Part shown: one piece after another, positions 29,801 to 37,810 of the stretch | How positions within the stretch are numbered: position 1 is the first letter of the stretch | Layout: each line of letters opens with the position of its first letter | Program-made: the position numbers and the translations under genes | Notes under the pieces: generated by a model | What the model saw: the letters and a program-made list of their open reading frames with translations, nothing else | The model's database searches: none | Told to the model about the DNA's origin: nothing | Origin: a virus | Virus record (IMG/VR): IMGVR_UViG_3300032116_000359 | Span: 1 to 46,539 of that record | DNA: 46,539 nt | Direction: 5' to 3' (one strand)

Positions 29801-30662
29801 TCTTTATGGGTGAAAGAGTCCTTTTAATTTCCATTTTTAAAGGAGAACGATCTCTTTCTAAAGGAACAATATTTCCGTCTACATTTTTATAATACACCCT
29901 ATCATAAATTTCATAGGGTCTACCAAAGTTTACAGGAAGATCTACACCGTAATCTTGTAAAGGAGCTATATCCCACAAGTCATAATAAGAAAGATATTTA
30001 CCTTTTTCATCTTCTCCCAAAGATACCTTGTAATTACCCATTACATTATTCAATCTATCAATGAAGGTGCCTTTTCTACGACGATCATATAATCTAAATT
30101 GTCTATCGTTACCTAGACTTGTTAATTCCTCTTTACCGTCAACAACCTTAACCATCTTTAATAGTTGACTTTGGCTATTGGGGTCATTTATTTTATAATA
30201 AACAGCATATGGATTTTCTGATTCAGATGGAGTATATTGTGAAATTGAGAAAGTATTAAATCTTTGAGGATAGCCTTGATACATATTAAAGGCATCCATT
30301 CTATTCATTTTAGCACGATGCCATTTATTTGTTTCTTTTGCATAACCAGTTTTGACATCTTCTTCAAACTCTTGTCTATTTGGATCTTGCAGTCCTAAAA
30401 CAGCAGCAACAGTTCTAATAAAAGGATTACGATATGATACAGGATATAAGTTTTTATTAATGTTACGCTGAAGAATATTTTTATCTTTTTCAGATCCTTG
30501 AAATCTACCCTGTTGAGCAATTCCAGCTAAAAGTCCAAATGCAGGAAGAGGACTAGGAACACGACGTTTCTTCTTTGGATCAGGTTCAATTTCTGAGCCA
30601 ACGTCAAACTTCGGAAGCTTGGACATGTAGTAGTTCTGTAATATGGAATCTCTCCTTTTCAT
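26874..30662 (-). CDS. multidomain internal virion protein: kinase-like region, lysozyme-like region, DUF5872-like tail (1262 aa)
   Basis: Modules in order: basic N-terminus with KLPKF; structured region to about 285; GGWLNEYELPKAQTG (292-306); Ala/Gly-rich linker; residues 598-735 reading like a protein-kinase fold (GAGSYSEFV loop, VVLKYS with K622, D707-W-Q-G-Y-N712, VID726LN); KQGGPLV and NWLDDYKAKLGG (949-960); VPKMQFAG (979-986); residues 990-1140 resembling a T4-type lysozyme (YEQLRGG with E1010, YYSDP, DFIFNAGWDQ, WYYRNIN); and a basic tail with GGLDRWFAEKWVDI (1187-1200), CG...YPAC and a Ser/Lys/Arg-rich end. It overlaps the muzzle-like gene's stop by one base (TAATG). It is probably a packaged protein that could cut peptidoglycan during entry. 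Domain calls are by eye and need structure prediction; gene existence is certain. Confidence 0.72.
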   Translation of the reverse strand: MKRRDSILQNYYMSKLPKFDVGSEIEPDPKKKRRVPSPLPAFGLLAGIAQQGRFQGSEKDKNILQRNINKNLYPVSYRNPFIRTVAAVLGLQDPNRQEFEEDVKTGYAKETNKWHRAKMNRMDAFNMYQGYPQRFNTFSISQYTPSESENPYAVYYKINDPNSQSQLLKMVKVVDGKEELTSLGNDRQFRLYDRRRKGTFIDRLNNVMGNYKVSLGEDEKGKYLSYYDLWDIAPLQDYGVDLPVNFGRPYEIYDRVYYKNVDGNIVPLERDRSPLKMEIKRTLSPIKKKADGGWLNEYELPKAQTGFPSSELLNFLAIDQRERNRQNLYNWTSTGAKQANRNIKVQPYQQSKEYKQAVSNLPKKTKEGPSVKAQDMSREAVRLREEAAANYRKQQAIQNSALAQSFGALTPGGYNPGAGTIGAETFININPITAPAMSASRLTQQALGQNPYGFGDGFGSNALATLGLVGDVAGVGSVSLLPGSTGITTRTPLKNIYKINPASGKIPMVGEKPNWLRGYSKDYSDPTKIDFSGISKFSDQVSKSAVKKLNKLDDDWRALSQAERDTPEIYNQYYQAKQKLLIGNKLQNTGLGKLFNVDDVMGAGSYSEFVSPLKYSPDVVLKYSTKEPFEGATRSLFEAGKSIRDPQIGLPFHLQELGANKNVTLTPRMQGSTFGLAQRSAEPISRTAAAEMALKLRQLNKQGIYPDWQGYNFLRNPETGGVSVIDLNTLPGSGVARAFTEGNRIGQNPATIIKQNWNLKPRLRSTKGVDDLGPYTERGGNKFYDLEGGYTDELSKLSDEEFAKYVSGLSDAEKLALYGLESERRTPYVVNELKKPINELIDTRSKAVTLPITTQERINTFLNYITNPIKQNKQGGPLVNNNGYKDGRPPKGSNWRITGDTVYNPTGETILAKANTGEQAILQPYDKSSITFQDADYIDEYHLTFKTDNWLDDYKAKLGGPYNSSWMLTNPKPKPVHVPKMQFAGTTQQVGIQSSADSVRHQANKILQYEQLRGGPGGTPLPYYSDPKYMNMLMGNIYPEVKKILPNASAMEAGEAMDFIFNAGWDQANSKILKDPRAYALQEYYKKYDPSKLDTEGKWPGRKNAAYSFDQEYNATIGKLPENERRILMNKGRDWYYRNINNPAPGVPSSNYYDTWYGRIWNTNDYQPFNPNNPKFIPKKKQGGQHGGLDRWFAEKWVDIKSGKPCGRQEGESRAYPACRPSKRVSSKTPKTSSELSSEERSKFKSSKTSSQRIPYSHNRRK

Positions 30663-33600
30663 TATCTGTAAGAAGGCTGAATCTTTTTATTAGACAGTTT
30701 AAATAAAAACTTAGTACTTCCACTAACATTCTTTCTCATCCAAACCCTGTTTACATTATGACGAAACTTTTTACGTTGTAAAGCAGCTTTAGAATAACTA
30801 ACAGCAGCAGGGTTTACAGTGTATTGATAACCATTAGGTTGTGTTAAAACTAGAGGAATCTGAGCTCCACTAAATTCACCACGATCTTTTGTAATATCCC
30901 AGAACTGGTTAAATCTATACTTCTGTTCTTCTTTAGAGAAATTAATATCTATTGATGTTGGGTTTATCCTAGGATATGTAAGCATATCTAAAGGATTAGA
31001 CTTAGAAGGTAATACAAGATTTAGTATTCCAGAAATCTGCTCTGAGTTATAAACCATTGCCTCATCAAAGTTTGCATCTAAAATATGAAATCTATCACGG
31101 CAGTCATTAAAGTATTTATAACCCTCTAGTAAGTATTCTACACTTCTAATAGTGTTTACTTGTTGTCCTGTAACAGAATCAATTTCAACTTCCCAAGGAT
31201 AGTTCTGATTATAGTAGTTACAGAACAGATCACATCTTACATTGTGCTTCCAAATACTATTACCGTTTACACTCATAAAGTGAGTTCTACCAGGTAATAA
31301 GAAAGTTGGAATCCAGTCGTGATAGCTAATCCAAGTGTTAGACTTAGTATCAAAACTTATTGTCCAAGATGCAGATTCAAAGTAGTTAGTATTTGTTAAT
31401 GCTACAGGGGTAGATCCTAAAAAGAAATTACCGGATGCATCAAATGTTAAATTGCTAACCTTTGGCTTATAGTCTCTTTTACAAATATAAACTATTTCAT
31501 TTGTATTATCATATATCATATGTACACCCACCCCTTTTACAGGGTTATCGTACAAAGGATAATTAGGATATACTTTAAGAAGTTCAGATGGAAGATACTT
31601 AGCAAACCACCATCTCAAACCAAGAGATGATATATCTTTTAACCCACCCGCATATTGAAAAATCTTACCTTGGTTTTGACTAACCCAAAATACCCCTTTA
31701 GAAGTATTAATTACAGCATATCTGCTTTGACTAGAAGCATACTCATAAGGATCATCTGCGTTTATAACAGACTGTAATTGGTTAGGTCCACTAAATAAAG
31801 CACCGTCCCCAATTGTAACTTTCGTTCCTGTAGCATCTAGCTTTAACTCTTCTACTCCCAAGAATTGAAGAGGGGCCTGTGATTGCATTAAGAATAATGC
31901 ACCTGTTTTATTTACAGGTTTAATTGCTGTAACAGGAGTTAGAAACTCATTATAGTTGTTTGCCAAGAATACTCTCCAGTAATCCTTCTTGCCCTCATCT
32001 TGCTGAGGCAGAGAATAGATTACACGGGTTGGTCTATATGTATAACAAGTAGCTGCTACGTTTGGATCATAGTCTCTTGGTAGTAAGTTACCCCAAGTTA
32101 TCTGGCTGTTTACGAGTTTAGATACACTAAGTGAGTAGTCGTATTTATAAAAATTACCATCCTTAACATAGTCACTTCTAAATAGTAAACTTAAGTTTGT
32201 ATATCTATATGGATCATAGTGCTGCTTAGACCCAATCTCCTCCCAATCTCTATAAGCTAGGTTTACTTCTGACTCTACAAAAAAGTCTCTCACCCCAGAA
32301 TTAAATAAATAAAAGTATCCTCTGTTTACATAAAAAATACTTCCGTTTTGGAATCTGTCCAGATTTCTATAATCGTTTGGAGACTGAGCTAAAATTCCAA
32401 TATACTTTTTATTGTTAATCCAATATCTGGGATAAGGAATATTTGCATACAATGTGTAGTCAAATTGAACATCATCTGGTTCTCCTTGTAAAAATGTATT
32501 AAAGAAAACCATTGAGTTCTTCTCAGTATGTCTATTGATATAAATATCACCTCCAAATGTTACAGAAGATGTAAGTTGTAAACCTTTTACTCCTGGAGTA
32601 GGTTCAACACAATTAGATATTGGAATCTGCTTGATGGACTCAAGTTGTCCATACTGACTACTGATTGGAATCTTTATAGCTCCATAATAAGAAGAAATAT
32701 TTGTAGTAATAGATTGACCAGGAACACCCCCAACATCACCAAGTGTAACTCGGCTATTATCAACACTCACTGGATCAGGAAGTGTTGCACTAGTTTTTAC
32801 ACAGACAAATCTATTTCTGTTAGTGTTATTAACTTGAAATGCTCCTGTAAATTGTTGTACATTTCCTTTTACATAACTAGCATCCGTAATTTCTCTTCTT
32901 CTATTTCCAATAGTTGCAATAGCTCCATTAGTTTTATAGAAACCATGAGAGTTATACTGAGCAGCATACTGTCTAAAAGGAATAAGAGCAAATACGGTAT
33001 CTAACAGTTGTTGTTTTAAAATTCTTGGTTGAATAAATATACCATAATATAAAGCAACACTTTGGTTTAAAATTATTGAAGCTGCTGCAGCAATTGTACC
33101 AACAGTACTTGTTCCAAAAACATTTGCCTCAGCTACCACTGAACCAGTAGTCAAACTAACAGGTGGTAAATCTTTACTAGCTCCTGCTTTTATATCAACT
33201 GTTGCCCCTGCAAACAATGCTGTTGTTAAAATAGTAGTCCAACCAATAATAAATATATCAAACCCAGTATCTACCCCAGCTGTAATTTGTCTAAATCTAG
33301 GATGCTTATATGGAGTCTCAAAAAATCCATCAGTTACTCCTGTAAGTTCTTGATATACCTTAAGTTCATTAGCATTTAAAAATGGAGTAGAAAATGTTGT
33401 CTCAGGACTATGAAAAGAGAATATATCTTTTCTATAACCTGTTAAAGGTGTTGGTGAAAAATTACTAACACTACCTACACCATTTTCTCCATTTTGCTCT
33501 TGAGAAGTTAGATACTTATCTGGTCTTAAATCATTATAAGGATAGTTTTGATAGAGCCCCGTAATTCCAGGTTGTGAGGGATTTACATATTCCCTCATAT

Positions 33601-35215
33601 TATTAACGAGTCCCTTAGCAACAACAGATTTAGCTCCTTCTCTAGATCCTCTTAAAATTTCATATCCTACAACAGAAGTGATAGGATTTCCATTAAGATC
33701 TAGAGGATGTGTAATTCCCTCAAACTGTACACCTAATAAAACAATCTTATCACCGTTATTTCTAAAATGACTTACTATATTATTAACAGTGACATCAGGC
33801 ATTTTATGGTGACGAATAGGTTGACCACAAAGGTTCCCCCAAATATCAGGACGTGTAGCAGAATATAACTCTGTACTTTCCCAGAATCCCATTCTACCTT
33901 TAGCAATAACAACTCCTCCATCAGAAAGAGTTGATGTAGTTAAAGAATCTAAAATACCAGTATTCTGTACTTGCCAAAGTTGTCTGGTGATACCACTAGC
34001 TGTTTCAAAAGCATCTCCTCCTGTCACATTAGCTCTTTCTCCAGGAAGAGGGGCTCTACCAGGAATATGATAAGACTCAGACTTTTCTCCTGTATTATAA
34101 ATCCATCTAATAAAAAAGGCATACTGCTCATCTCTAAGATAACCTGTATTGTTACCACCTTTTACATAATAATCAGCTGGATACTCTACAACCACCCACT
34201 TAGCTTGGATGTTATTTGCTTGAGGCTGATAGTTAAACTTAAACTTACTGTATACACCTGTACGTAGTAAATAGTTATTTACCATGTACATTGCGTCAGA
34301 CTTTTCAATAGGTTCTGTTCTAAGAACTATTTGACTAACTGAAACAGAAGGATACTCAGGGTCCCATCTATCTATATAAATTGTACCCTGGGTTGTGGGA
34401 TAAAAGCCAATTCTTTTACCGGTAGTTTGTCCATTAATATTGCTAAGAATAACAAGCTCAAATTCTTCAAAACTTGTATCAATATTATTTATTGTAAGAA
34501 TCAAAGATGAACTTACGTTCTCATTTTGAAACAGTCCCTGTACTTCAGAGAGTCCAATATAGTCGGTTACCTTTACTTGATTTATAGTGTAAGCTATACA
34601 AGCTTGGTATGATCCATTAGGAAGAGTGCCTGCAATATTTCCCTTAGCAATTGTAATACAAGGGTGTGTAACTAAAGGAGCAATTCTAATCTTTTCACAA
34701 TCTAATTGGTTTGTGTAATTAAATGTAACACAACCATTTATAATTGTTGTTGTAAATTTAAATGGAATATTATCAATATTTAAAACCCTTGTAGGATTCA
34801 ATCCATCATCAAAATATACCATTCTTTCACAGTCAAACTTTTCTCTGTAGGCTCCTGTGATTAGATTAGATCTTTTAAAATTTAAACAGGGTGCATTTAC
34901 CAGCTTTGTATAAGTACATGCTGACTCATCAAACAAACCAATTTCAGAATTGGTATCGTCTGTTGTAAAAATTACCCATTCATCCCCAATAGTATGAATA
35001 GCACCAATAAGTGTATAAGGAAGATTAACGCAAAACAGATTTGCTGGCTCATTACCAATAACACCAACTTGACCGTCGTGTGAGTTATTAACAGCATTTC
35101 TTGCATGGGTATATAAGCCATCTCCTACAAATGTATCATTGTAGTCCTTGACCATTCCCTTGTTAAAGCTATTAGTCACTACACCGCCACCACCTTGTTG
35201 TGAGTTTTCAGCCAT
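30662..35215 (-). CDS. muzzle / tail-stabilisation-like protein of a crAss-like phage (1517 aa)
   Basis: The protein opens with a short Gly/Gln stretch, then NSFNKGMVKDYNDTFVGDGLYTHARNA-type sequence, followed by mostly beta-strand sequence rich in Tyr, Asn and Thr. In crAss-like phages a protein of about this size and character follows the ring genes and is annotated as stabilisation or muzzle protein at the distal end of the tail. Residues about 651-678 and 705-732 are two long apolar segments (for example IIGWTTILTTALFAGATV), unusual for a tail protein and possibly membrane-active. Cys residues are frequent in the first 200 residues. The start ATG lies inside the upstream zincin gene (8-base overlap) and the stop shares one base with the next start. 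The family assignment rests on position, size and recalled similarity, not on a search. Confidence 0.6.
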   Translation of the reverse strand: MAENSQQGGGGVVTNSFNKGMVKDYNDTFVGDGLYTHARNAVNNSHDGQVGVIGNEPANLFCVNLPYTLIGAIHTIGDEWVIFTTDDTNSEIGLFDESACTYTKLVNAPCLNFKRSNLITGAYREKFDCERMVYFDDGLNPTRVLNIDNIPFKFTTTIINGCVTFNYTNQLDCEKIRIAPLVTHPCITIAKGNIAGTLPNGSYQACIAYTINQVKVTDYIGLSEVQGLFQNENVSSSLILTINNIDTSFEEFELVILSNINGQTTGKRIGFYPTTQGTIYIDRWDPEYPSVSVSQIVLRTEPIEKSDAMYMVNNYLLRTGVYSKFKFNYQPQANNIQAKWVVVEYPADYYVKGGNNTGYLRDEQYAFFIRWIYNTGEKSESYHIPGRAPLPGERANVTGGDAFETASGITRQLWQVQNTGILDSLTTSTLSDGGVVIAKGRMGFWESTELYSATRPDIWGNLCGQPIRHHKMPDVTVNNIVSHFRNNGDKIVLLGVQFEGITHPLDLNGNPITSVVGYEILRGSREGAKSVVAKGLVNNMREYVNPSQPGITGLYQNYPYNDLRPDKYLTSQEQNGENGVGSVSNFSPTPLTGYRKDIFSFHSPETTFSTPFLNANELKVYQELTGVTDGFFETPYKHPRFRQITAGVDTGFDIFIIGWTTILTTALFAGATVDIKAGASKDLPPVSLTTGSVVAEANVFGTSTVGTIAAAASIILNQSVALYYGIFIQPRILKQQLLDTVFALIPFRQYAAQYNSHGFYKTNGAIATIGNRRREITDASYVKGNVQQFTGAFQVNNTNRNRFVCVKTSATLPDPVSVDNSRVTLGDVGGVPGQSITTNISSYYGAIKIPISSQYGQLESIKQIPISNCVEPTPGVKGLQLTSSVTFGGDIYINRHTEKNSMVFFNTFLQGEPDDVQFDYTLYANIPYPRYWINNKKYIGILAQSPNDYRNLDRFQNGSIFYVNRGYFYLFNSGVRDFFVESEVNLAYRDWEEIGSKQHYDPYRYTNLSLLFRSDYVKDGNFYKYDYSLSVSKLVNSQITWGNLLPRDYDPNVAATCYTYRPTRVIYSLPQQDEGKKDYWRVFLANNYNEFLTPVTAIKPVNKTGALFLMQSQAPLQFLGVEELKLDATGTKVTIGDGALFSGPNQLQSVINADDPYEYASSQSRYAVINTSKGVFWVSQNQGKIFQYAGGLKDISSLGLRWWFAKYLPSELLKVYPNYPLYDNPVKGVGVHMIYDNTNEIVYICKRDYKPKVSNLTFDASGNFFLGSTPVALTNTNYFESASWTISFDTKSNTWISYHDWIPTFLLPGRTHFMSVNGNSIWKHNVRCDLFCNYYNQNYPWEVEIDSVTGQQVNTIRSVEYLLEGYKYFNDCRDRFHILDANFDEAMVYNSEQISGILNLVLPSKSNPLDMLTYPRINPTSIDINFSKEEQKYRFNQFWDITKDRGEFSGAQIPLVLTQPNGYQYTVNPAAVSYSKAALQRKKFRHNVNRVWMRKNVSGSTKFLFKLSNKKIQPSYR

Positions 35216-35570
35216 GTTTGATTACAAACTTCTTTTTATTCAAAAACTTATATATAACTCTTGACAAATGTCCACAAAGCCAAGCTTGAGCCTCTTCATC
35301 TTTTATACCTCTATCTTTTGTGATTCTACAAGCTGCATGAAATATCTCGTGAGCTATTGTATTATGAGTTAAATACTTTTTATCTATTACTAAATAATAT
35401 TTATCAATGTCTAGTGAAAATAAAACACCCTCTGCCGAATCTATAAATCTATAACTACTCTTGTGTTTTTTATATATCCTATTTACCTGCTCGTTTAAAC
35501 TGTCTGTAATTATACAAGTAAACTGGCAGTCATAAGTAACAAGTTTTATCGTAGTCTGTGTTTTGTACAT
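35208..35570 (-). CDS. small zincin-type metallopeptidase (120 aa)
   Basis: HEIFH at residues 74-78 is a classic HExxH zinc site, preceded by the apolar helix THNTIA and followed by DEEAQAWLCGHL (91-102), where E92 or E93 could be the third zinc ligand, as in SprT/ImmA-like minimal metallopeptidases. No signal peptide is visible. The gene overlaps its upstream neighbour by one base (TAATG) and the muzzle-like gene by eight bases, so it is made together with the tail proteins. It may process a tail or internal protein during assembly, or cut a host protein; the sequence does not tell which. It ends with TGA, which helps show that TGA is a normal stop here. Confidence 0.75.
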   Translation of the reverse strand: MYKTQTTIKLVTYDCQFTCIITDSLNEQVNRIYKKHKSSYRFIDSAEGVLFSLDIDKYYLVIDKKYLTHNTIAHEIFHAACRITKDRGIKDEEAQAWLCGHLSRVIYKFLNKKKFVIKHG

Positions 35571-36475
35571 TACCAGCCAGGGGCAGCTTTAAACATGTCA
35601 TAATATTTACTATACATTGCTTTTCTATTAGTTTTCCAAAGCTGGTACATTTCACTAAAGTTTGGAGTATTAACAATAGTTAAAGCATTGTTTCTTGCAG
35701 CTCTAAGTCTTTGCTCAATAAGCTGCATTCTCTGTGTAACATCTTCACCATTCATATATAGGTTTTCAAGCACCCTTTGCTTAATTGCATACTCATAGTA
35801 TTCATTAATCATTGGATGATCCAAAACCAATAAGTTTCCTTCATTATCTTCTAAGGCACCTTGATAGGACATATAAAGTTTGCCCTTCTCAAAGTTTGTA
35901 TAAAGGAATCCGTTCCTTATATATATCCTAAACCCAGACTCTCTCCAAGGATCTTCATAGATACCTTCTAAAGGAGCAAGTGTATTTAAGGCACTCCACT
36001 TATCTGTGCTTGTAGCAATTTCTACTTTTCTAAAAGAACGATAAACTCTTACCTCTGTTGTTCTTTTTTCTACAACCTGTACAAATATCTTTTCACCATT
36101 CTGACACTCTTGTACATATGTAAATTCACAGTTGCAGTCTGTTTGACAGCATTTTGTACAAGGATTTTCAGGATTGACAATTACATTTTCAGTGTGCCTT
36201 CCAGACATTGCTGGATAGCAGGTTTCCCAATTGATACACAGGTAAGCATAGTTGATGACATAGAAATCATCTGGAAGCTTTACTTTATAGTTCTCTACAT
36301 CTAAAATAACATTCTTAGTTCCATTAATCCTAAGTCCTAAATCATAGTTAACACGTTGAGCAACTTTGATAAGCTGTGAAGGCTCAATCAAGTTCTCATT
36401 GTTATACATGATTAAGTCAGCTCCTACCTCACTTAGAAGCTCATTAAAGGTTCTATATTTAAGTTCAGTATTCAT
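35570..36475 (-). CDS. ring / tail-tubular-like head-tail connector protein (301 aa)
   Basis: The sequence starts NTELKYRTFNELLSEVGADL, a helical N-terminus, followed by a beta region and a C-terminal helical arm with RMQLIEQRLRAARNNALT and MYQLWKTNRKAMYSKYYDMF. This helix-beta-helix plan with a long C-terminal helix fits the ring proteins (P22 gp4/T7 gp11-type tail tubular relatives) that stack below the portal in crAss-like virions. A cluster CTKCCQTDCNCEF near residues 105-117 carries five cysteines and may bind metal or form disulphides, which is unusual for this family. It lies 5 bases after the 224-aa gene and directly before the zincin and muzzle genes, the expected place. Confidence is moderate because it rests on architecture and context. 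Confidence 0.55.
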   Translation of the reverse strand: MNTELKYRTFNELLSEVGADLIMYNNENLIEPSQLIKVAQRVNYDLGLRINGTKNVILDVENYKVKLPDDFYVINYAYLCINWETCYPAMSGRHTENVIVNPENPCTKCCQTDCNCEFTYVQECQNGEKIFVQVVEKRTTEVRVYRSFRKVEIATSTDKWSALNTLAPLEGIYEDPWRESGFRIYIRNGFLYTNFEKGKLYMSYQGALEDNEGNLLVLDHPMINEYYEYAIKQRVLENLYMNGEDVTQRMQLIEQRLRAARNNALTIVNTPNFSEMYQLWKTNRKAMYSKYYDMFKAAPGW

Positions 36476-36480
36476 GGGAT

Positions 36481-37155
36481 TTAACGAGCTGTATTTTGTT
36501 TGTCACTAGTTGGATCAGTAGGAATTTGATAAAGAGCCAAAAAGTCTTTTAATACTTGTGCTTCTAACTCTCCCAATAAATAATCAGGAACATTAAAAGA
36601 CTGATCTTGTCTCACCTTACAACTATCCTCATCACAAGTAAACTCACTGATGTCATCTTCAAAAATTCCTTCAATACGTACTGCATCCCACTCTAGATTA
36701 GGAAAGTATAAGTAATCATTCAGAAACCAGTAGTACTTTGATTTATTATACTTAAAGTTCTTAGAATTTGCTATACCAAGATATGTAGTGGGAAGAGTTG
36801 GCTGAAGTCTTTCTGAACCATCTAAAGATGTAACACTACGGATAAGAGGACCGTGATAACCTTGTAAAAAAACAGGAAGCTTTTTCTCTGTACGTTTAAT
36901 AGTGCAATCAGATCTAATACCTGTACAGCATGCTTCTACTTTATCCACCTCAATAAGTTCTACAAAATCTAGTGTTTGGATTACACTAGTAAAGTTCATG
37001 AGTTTGTTTTTACCATCCTCACGTTTCATTAACCACTTAGCGTGCTTAAGAATAAATGTATATATCGTCCTATCCGTAATAAAAGAATCCTGACGGACAG
37101 CTTTTATTTGGATACGCACTCTAGAAATTACATCACCAATGCTTAGTTTAGACAT
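36481..37155 (-). CDS. ring / tail-tubular-like protein (224 aa)
   Basis: The N-terminal helical segment (SIGDVISRVRIQIKAVRQDS) leads to a beta domain with several Cys residues (ACCTGIRSDCTI, CDEDSC) and a C-terminal helical arm, VPDYLLGELEAQVLKDFLALY, ending in PTDPTSDKQNTAR. The arm and the Asp-Lys-Gln-Asn end are what I recall for crAss-like ring proteins related to P22 gp4. Together with the following 301-aa gene it would form part of the neck between portal and muzzle. It is 1 base from the end of the previous gene and 5 bases from the next start. No enzyme motifs are present. Family is inferred. Confidence 0.55.
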   Translation of the reverse strand: MSKLSIGDVISRVRIQIKAVRQDSFITDRTIYTFILKHAKWLMKREDGKNKLMNFTSVIQTLDFVELIEVDKVEACCTGIRSDCTIKRTEKKLPVFLQGYHGPLIRSVTSLDGSERLQPTLPTTYLGIANSKNFKYNKSKYYWFLNDYLYFPNLEWDAVRIEGIFEDDISEFTCDEDSCKVRQDQSFNVPDYLLGELEAQVLKDFLALYQIPTDPTSDKQNTAR

Positions 37156-37156
37156 T

Positions 37157-37744
37157 TTAATCTAAGTTAAATTCGTCATACTGTTTTAAAAGTTCAGCAG
37201 TTTCTTCTGTTTTAAACTGTTTAAACTTCTGTGTTCTAAATAGACGACTTATCTTAAGCTTATTATCCACTTGAATATACTTCTTCCACTCAACTGGGTA
37301 CACCTTAGCTATTGTTCTTTTAAAATCTCTTACACCGGTAAATCCCCACAACTCGTGGTTCTTAAACCTGTACTTTGTCTCAAAGTTGGTGTAGAATATT
37401 TTAGCTACGTATTGATCTGATTCAAAGTTTTTATTTTGAATCTTTACCCCATAGTATTCACTCTTCTTATAATCAGTGTTTTCACCAATTTTTCTAGGAC
37501 ACGTACCTATAAATAAGTATCCCAGTTGTTCTGGAAGCTGTATCCCATCTCGTTCTTCAACAACCTTTTGCCAGATTTTTCCGTTAAAGGATTTTATAAT
37601 GTCCTTAAACTGATCTAAAGTTATTGTGTCACTTTTGGGATTATCTTCCAAAAACTTATTATAGAATTCTACGTTAGTGAGATTCAGCTTTTTAGGTCTA
37701 AATCTTGGGGCGTTAAGATCTGGTTTTTTATAAGCTTTAGGCAA
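37157..37744 (-). CDS. conserved phage protein of unknown function with TTG start (195 aa)
   Basis: A soluble, basic protein (MPKAYKKPDLNAPRFRPKKL...) with no recognised motif; the central part has short strands (GYLFIGTCP, YYGVKIQNKNF) and the C-terminus is Lys/Glu-rich and helical. The start is TTG at 37744: the frame is closed by TAG three codons upstream and no in-frame ATG appears in the N-terminal half, so TTG initiation is the simplest reading. A TTG start may keep expression low. It lies between the metallophosphoesterase gene, after a 61-base gap with a palindrome, and the ring genes, so a role in tail or neck assembly is possible but not shown. Confidence 0.65.
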   Translation of the reverse strand: MPKAYKKPDLNAPRFRPKKLNLTNVEFYNKFLEDNPKSDTITLDQFKDIIKSFNGKIWQKVVEERDGIQLPEQLGYLFIGTCPRKIGENTDYKKSEYYGVKIQNKNFESDQYVAKIFYTNFETKYRFKNHELWGFTGVRDFKRTIAKVYPVEWKKYIQVDNKLKISRLFRTQKFKQFKTEETAELLKQYDEFNLD

Positions 37745-37789
37745 GACTGTCTACATTAATAATTTACGGAAAATTTATGAAGTTTCCCA

Positions 37790-37810
37790 CTTAAACTTTA
37801 ATAGTTTAAG
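37790..37810. repeat. 8-bp inverted repeat overlapping the metallophosphoesterase stop
   Basis: CTTAAACT (37790-37797) and AGTTTAAG (37803-37810) are exact reverse complements with a 5-base loop. The minus-strand copy contains TTAAAGTTTAA, also found in the palindrome at 21514. It covers the stop codon of the upstream gene and precedes a gap with no further gene. No U-tract follows, so it does not look like a rho-independent terminator; an operator or RNA-processing element is possible. Confidence 0.5.
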
